From Agarophyton chilense (Eukaryota; Rhodophyta; Florideophyceae; Gracilariales; Gracilariaceae), in contig JARGXX010000121.1 of assembly GCA_030374765.1 (NCBI GenBank), positions 1 through 64,000 of the forward strand: DNA of 64,000 nt. Reading direction: 5' to 3'. Position 1 is the stretch's first letter. The number at the start of each line of letters is the position of its first letter. The notes under the pieces were generated by a model that was not told the origin of the DNA, ran no database searches, and was given only the letters and a program-made list of their open reading frames with translations. Positions 61,320 to 64,000 of this stretch are shown in pieces. The position numbers and the translations under genes were made by a program.

Positions 61320-63464
61320 ATGGCGGACCCGCCTTATAAGCCTGTCGGATACGCCGTACTTCCTTTGGACTATGCAGCCTCTGTCGGCTCTTTCATCTAT
61401 TTCCCGGCGGACCAACCTGGAGCCAGCGGTACCATGACTTCGAACAACCCAGCGGGGAGCTTGACAGGATACCAAGTGGCCTACGAACGTCCTGGGGACC
61501 GCTATGAACATACCATCAGACGGAACTCGCGGGCAGTGCGTCATGCCGTTCTTCCGTCCTCTGTGGAAGAATACCAAAGGTTTTGCCATATGTATCTCGA
61601 CGCCCGAAGGTTTGCCAAGATAACCTATTTCCGGAGGGGCAGCAATATCGCCCGCAGCGTCTCGTGGTATAACCGATGGTTGCATTGTCCCGTGGATCCG
61701 CGTTTGGCGAGAAGATATCTCACCCTCATCCAAGCGGACATGCCATACGTCCGCTGCAAGGAGGAAGCCGAATACCAGTTCAGGGTGAACAAACGCCTCT
61801 CGGACCTACACGCGGACTTCATCTCGCTTCATATGCGCTTTCCTCCGGCTGGTCACCACCTGTCGGCGCCTTCGTGATTCCGGCCACCGTTCGACCACTT
61901 ATTCTGGATGTCCAACCGGGTCTGTTAGAACGAGTTGCATGAGCCCCATTGTCGTTTGCGTCATTCTCTAGAGGGTTTCTTCTGTTGGCACCAGGTTGAG
62001 TTCCACGACATGAGCACCGACAAACGCCTTCCATGGTGACTCTCGCTTCTCCACGAAGATGAGAACCCATGGGCTTTGTATTGGCGTGTCTCGCCGCTTT
62101 TTATGGTTCCCACGACGTCCGTGGTGGCGTACCACTCGTTTAAACTCATGGAAGCTGACAATGACCGAAGGTCGTGGCTGTCGTGGCTGTCTTGGCAGGT
62201 ACTCTTCGTGGAGTTCAGCGTGATGTCCTTTCTGGCCTTTCTGCATACCGCGAAGTACGGAATTGGTGGTAATGTCCATTCGGAGGATTGGAGGGTGTGG
62301 TACGATAGGAACATACCCGGTCTTCGAAGTCGCCTAATTCCGCTCCCGGACATCATGATCCGCGTCTTAAGGAACCTGGGCATACAAAACATCGTCCGTG
62401 CGACTCAGTTCGACGTCGAGGAGACCGGGGAACTTTTGGATCATGTCCTACAGGTGAAGTGGGGCAAGACCCCCAGGTTCCGTTGGTATGACTGGGATAC
62501 CGACTCATTCACGCCGATTCCGCTGCATCCGCAGGGTCGGAACGAGGCTCGTGCCTATCCCGCCAAGCCTTTGAGGAATCAACCATCGGACATTCCGAGG
62601 CGCCATGTACCCAACTATTATCCGAAGACCGTCGGTTTGGATCCTCTGTGCTTCGAGCCTGATGGGAAATCCACGCCGTTAGTTCCTGCTGGTATGTCCG
62701 ACAGAGAATCCTTCGGTGAAGATCCCTTCGTCCTACTCATGGAGAGCATTCCTCTTACGGTCGAGTCCGCTGTGATGTTGCCGACCGCTTCCCCTCCTCC
62801 AGCTCCTTAGGATGAGCTCTCGTGTGAGCCGCCCGTCGCCCAAGTGAATATTCCTCCTGGCAAGGTTACTGTCTAAACCGAAAGTCCTGTAGGCGAGGCA
62901 CTTGCTCAAAATTCCATCGGGGGCGTCGACTTTGCTCCGTCCTTTCCATTGGTCCACTTTCCTGCTTCGGTGACGGCTGACGCCGCGGATCTCCGTCATT
63001 TCTGCCATACTGTTTGTATCACGGCCTCGATGGATATTGCAACAGTCTTGAGGGAAGCATGCTCCTGGGCGCGTCTCTCGGCTCGCTACGCCACGCTTGC
63101 CCAAAAGGGTCAGGACCTGAAGACCGCCATGGTGAATATCCTGCAGCAGAATACGCAGGCGATACCTCAGAGGGTTACTGCCGACTTGGATGTCTGGTAT
63201 TGTCTCAATTTGAGTGACCGGGATGTTTCCGATGGTGAGAATAGTTCCTCAGGTGAATCTACGTCGAAGGAGCGTGCTCGGCTCGCTGGGGCCGATTCAG
63301 GTGGTCTAGATGACTCCTCGGGTGACCCTAGTCCCGGTTTCGCTCCTTCAGGTTCAAATGAGGACGACGGAGTTACTCCTGCGCTGCTCCAGTGGGTCCT
63401 GTTGGTGTTCGAAGCGCTTTTGCGAACCTTAAGATCATACCAAGGGCTGTTAGGCATCTGTTAG
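61320..63464 (+). other. Broken, distant relative of the chromovirus antisense ORF
   Basis: The block begins at ATGGCGGACCCGCC and keeps protein-like character to ~63,464, with about four breaks. Similarity to the antisense ORFs of chromoviruses 1 and 2 is weak but ordered: AEYQFRVNKRL against AEFRYMRRLAR, ELLDHV then W against DLLDYI then W, and a later HVP or HIP word. The last ~170 residues (from ~62,950) are acidic and Ser-rich and end in a hydrophobic stretch. By analogy, pol of its parent element would lie beyond the right edge on the minus strand. Confidence 0.4.
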
Positions 63465-64000
63465 TTACTCGCGTAAGTTAAATAAGGTAGTGCTAGTGCT
63501 TTCCCAAGGTCTTTCTTGCATCTCAAATGTGCGTGACTCGGGACGGCGTCCCATCTTGAGAGCGTCCCCGGTCTTCTTCAGGGGTCTCCGAAGGATTGAA
63601 TTTGTTCCCTGATGCGGGAGCTACGACGAACCCTTGTGCTCCGGCGAACCGTCGTGTCGAGAGGCAGTTTCGGAGGCGTTTTGGGACTACTCGGACAAAT
63701 GGTTGGATTGGCCTTTGGCAGGAAAGGTTCCGCAGCACAACATCCGTCAGCTTTCCATACCGTACTAGATCCTAGATCACCACCCATTTTTTAACACCGT
63801 CCCAGACTTCCCATTTTGTGGGAGCTTTCGAGCCAGACCCGGCAGCTCCTGTATACACGGATCGTCTCTCCGCTACGCCAAAGGCGCTCCACTCTGTATA
63901 GTGACCTGAGAGGGGGTGCTCATTCCAGTGACTAACACCCCACTGTTCACCTGTACTGCATTAAATGAATCACAGAGTTTTATTATGCATGAAGTTGTCC
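63465..64000. other. Right end of the window, no gene called
   Basis: A minus-strand frame near 63,580-63,790 reads RRSTRVRRSSRIREQ, wording common in LTR-element pol linkers, but it is too short to call. Nothing else is recognised. Confidence 0.25.

Overview
The window looks like nuclear DNA of an intron-poor eukaryote. It has long single-exon genes with pyrimidine-rich leaders, telomere-like CCCCTAAA tracts, tRNA-derived repeats and a dense pile of LTR retrotransposons of the chromovirus and copia types. No operon structure or bacterial ribosome-binding pattern is visible. My best guess is a red alga, but that is a weak inference; a fungus or another protist is not excluded.

Bases 1-12,000 hold a tandemly duplicated 775-bp unit carrying a small inverted-repeat element. 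Two large same-strand genes follow. The first encodes an unknown N-terminal region plus a bacterial-type (beta-class) amino-DNA-methyltransferase joined to a SET lysine-methyltransferase domain. The second encodes an 1847-residue protein with OrsD-type zinc fingers, a central part whose key residues are spaced like a tyrosine recombinase, a RecQ-like helicase and a C-terminal zinc knuckle. Its architecture resembles fungal telomere-linked helicases.

Bases 12,000-13,800 are subtelomere-like: two telomere-like tracts, a cluster of a repeated 9-mer and a tRNA-like remnant. Bases 13,800-24,000 hold three large single-exon genes that may form one Crypton-like mobile element: an acidic-tailed unknown protein, a Ulp1/C48-type peptidase and a tyrosine recombinase. 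A strongly degraded telomere-like tract follows at about 25.4-25.9 kb. All three tracts point the same way, with the old chromosome end toward base 1, which suggests successive additions at a telomere.

Bases 26,400-55,500 are nested LTR elements. A broken chromovirus sits in a Tc1/mariner remnant. A young full-length chromovirus on the minus strand has matching 5-bp target duplications. An older chromovirus has a related solo LTR inside its left LTR. All three chromoviruses share nearly the same primer-binding site. The first two both carry a homologous open reading frame of about 570 residues, antisense to gag-pol, between pol and the 3' LTR. This is the most unusual feature of that half of the window.

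Bases 55,500-64,000 hold a PIF/Harbinger-like transposase remnant, a short ORF beginning with a histone H3-like tail, a possible papain-fold peptidase gene, a copia fossil, and a broken, distant relative of the antisense ORF.
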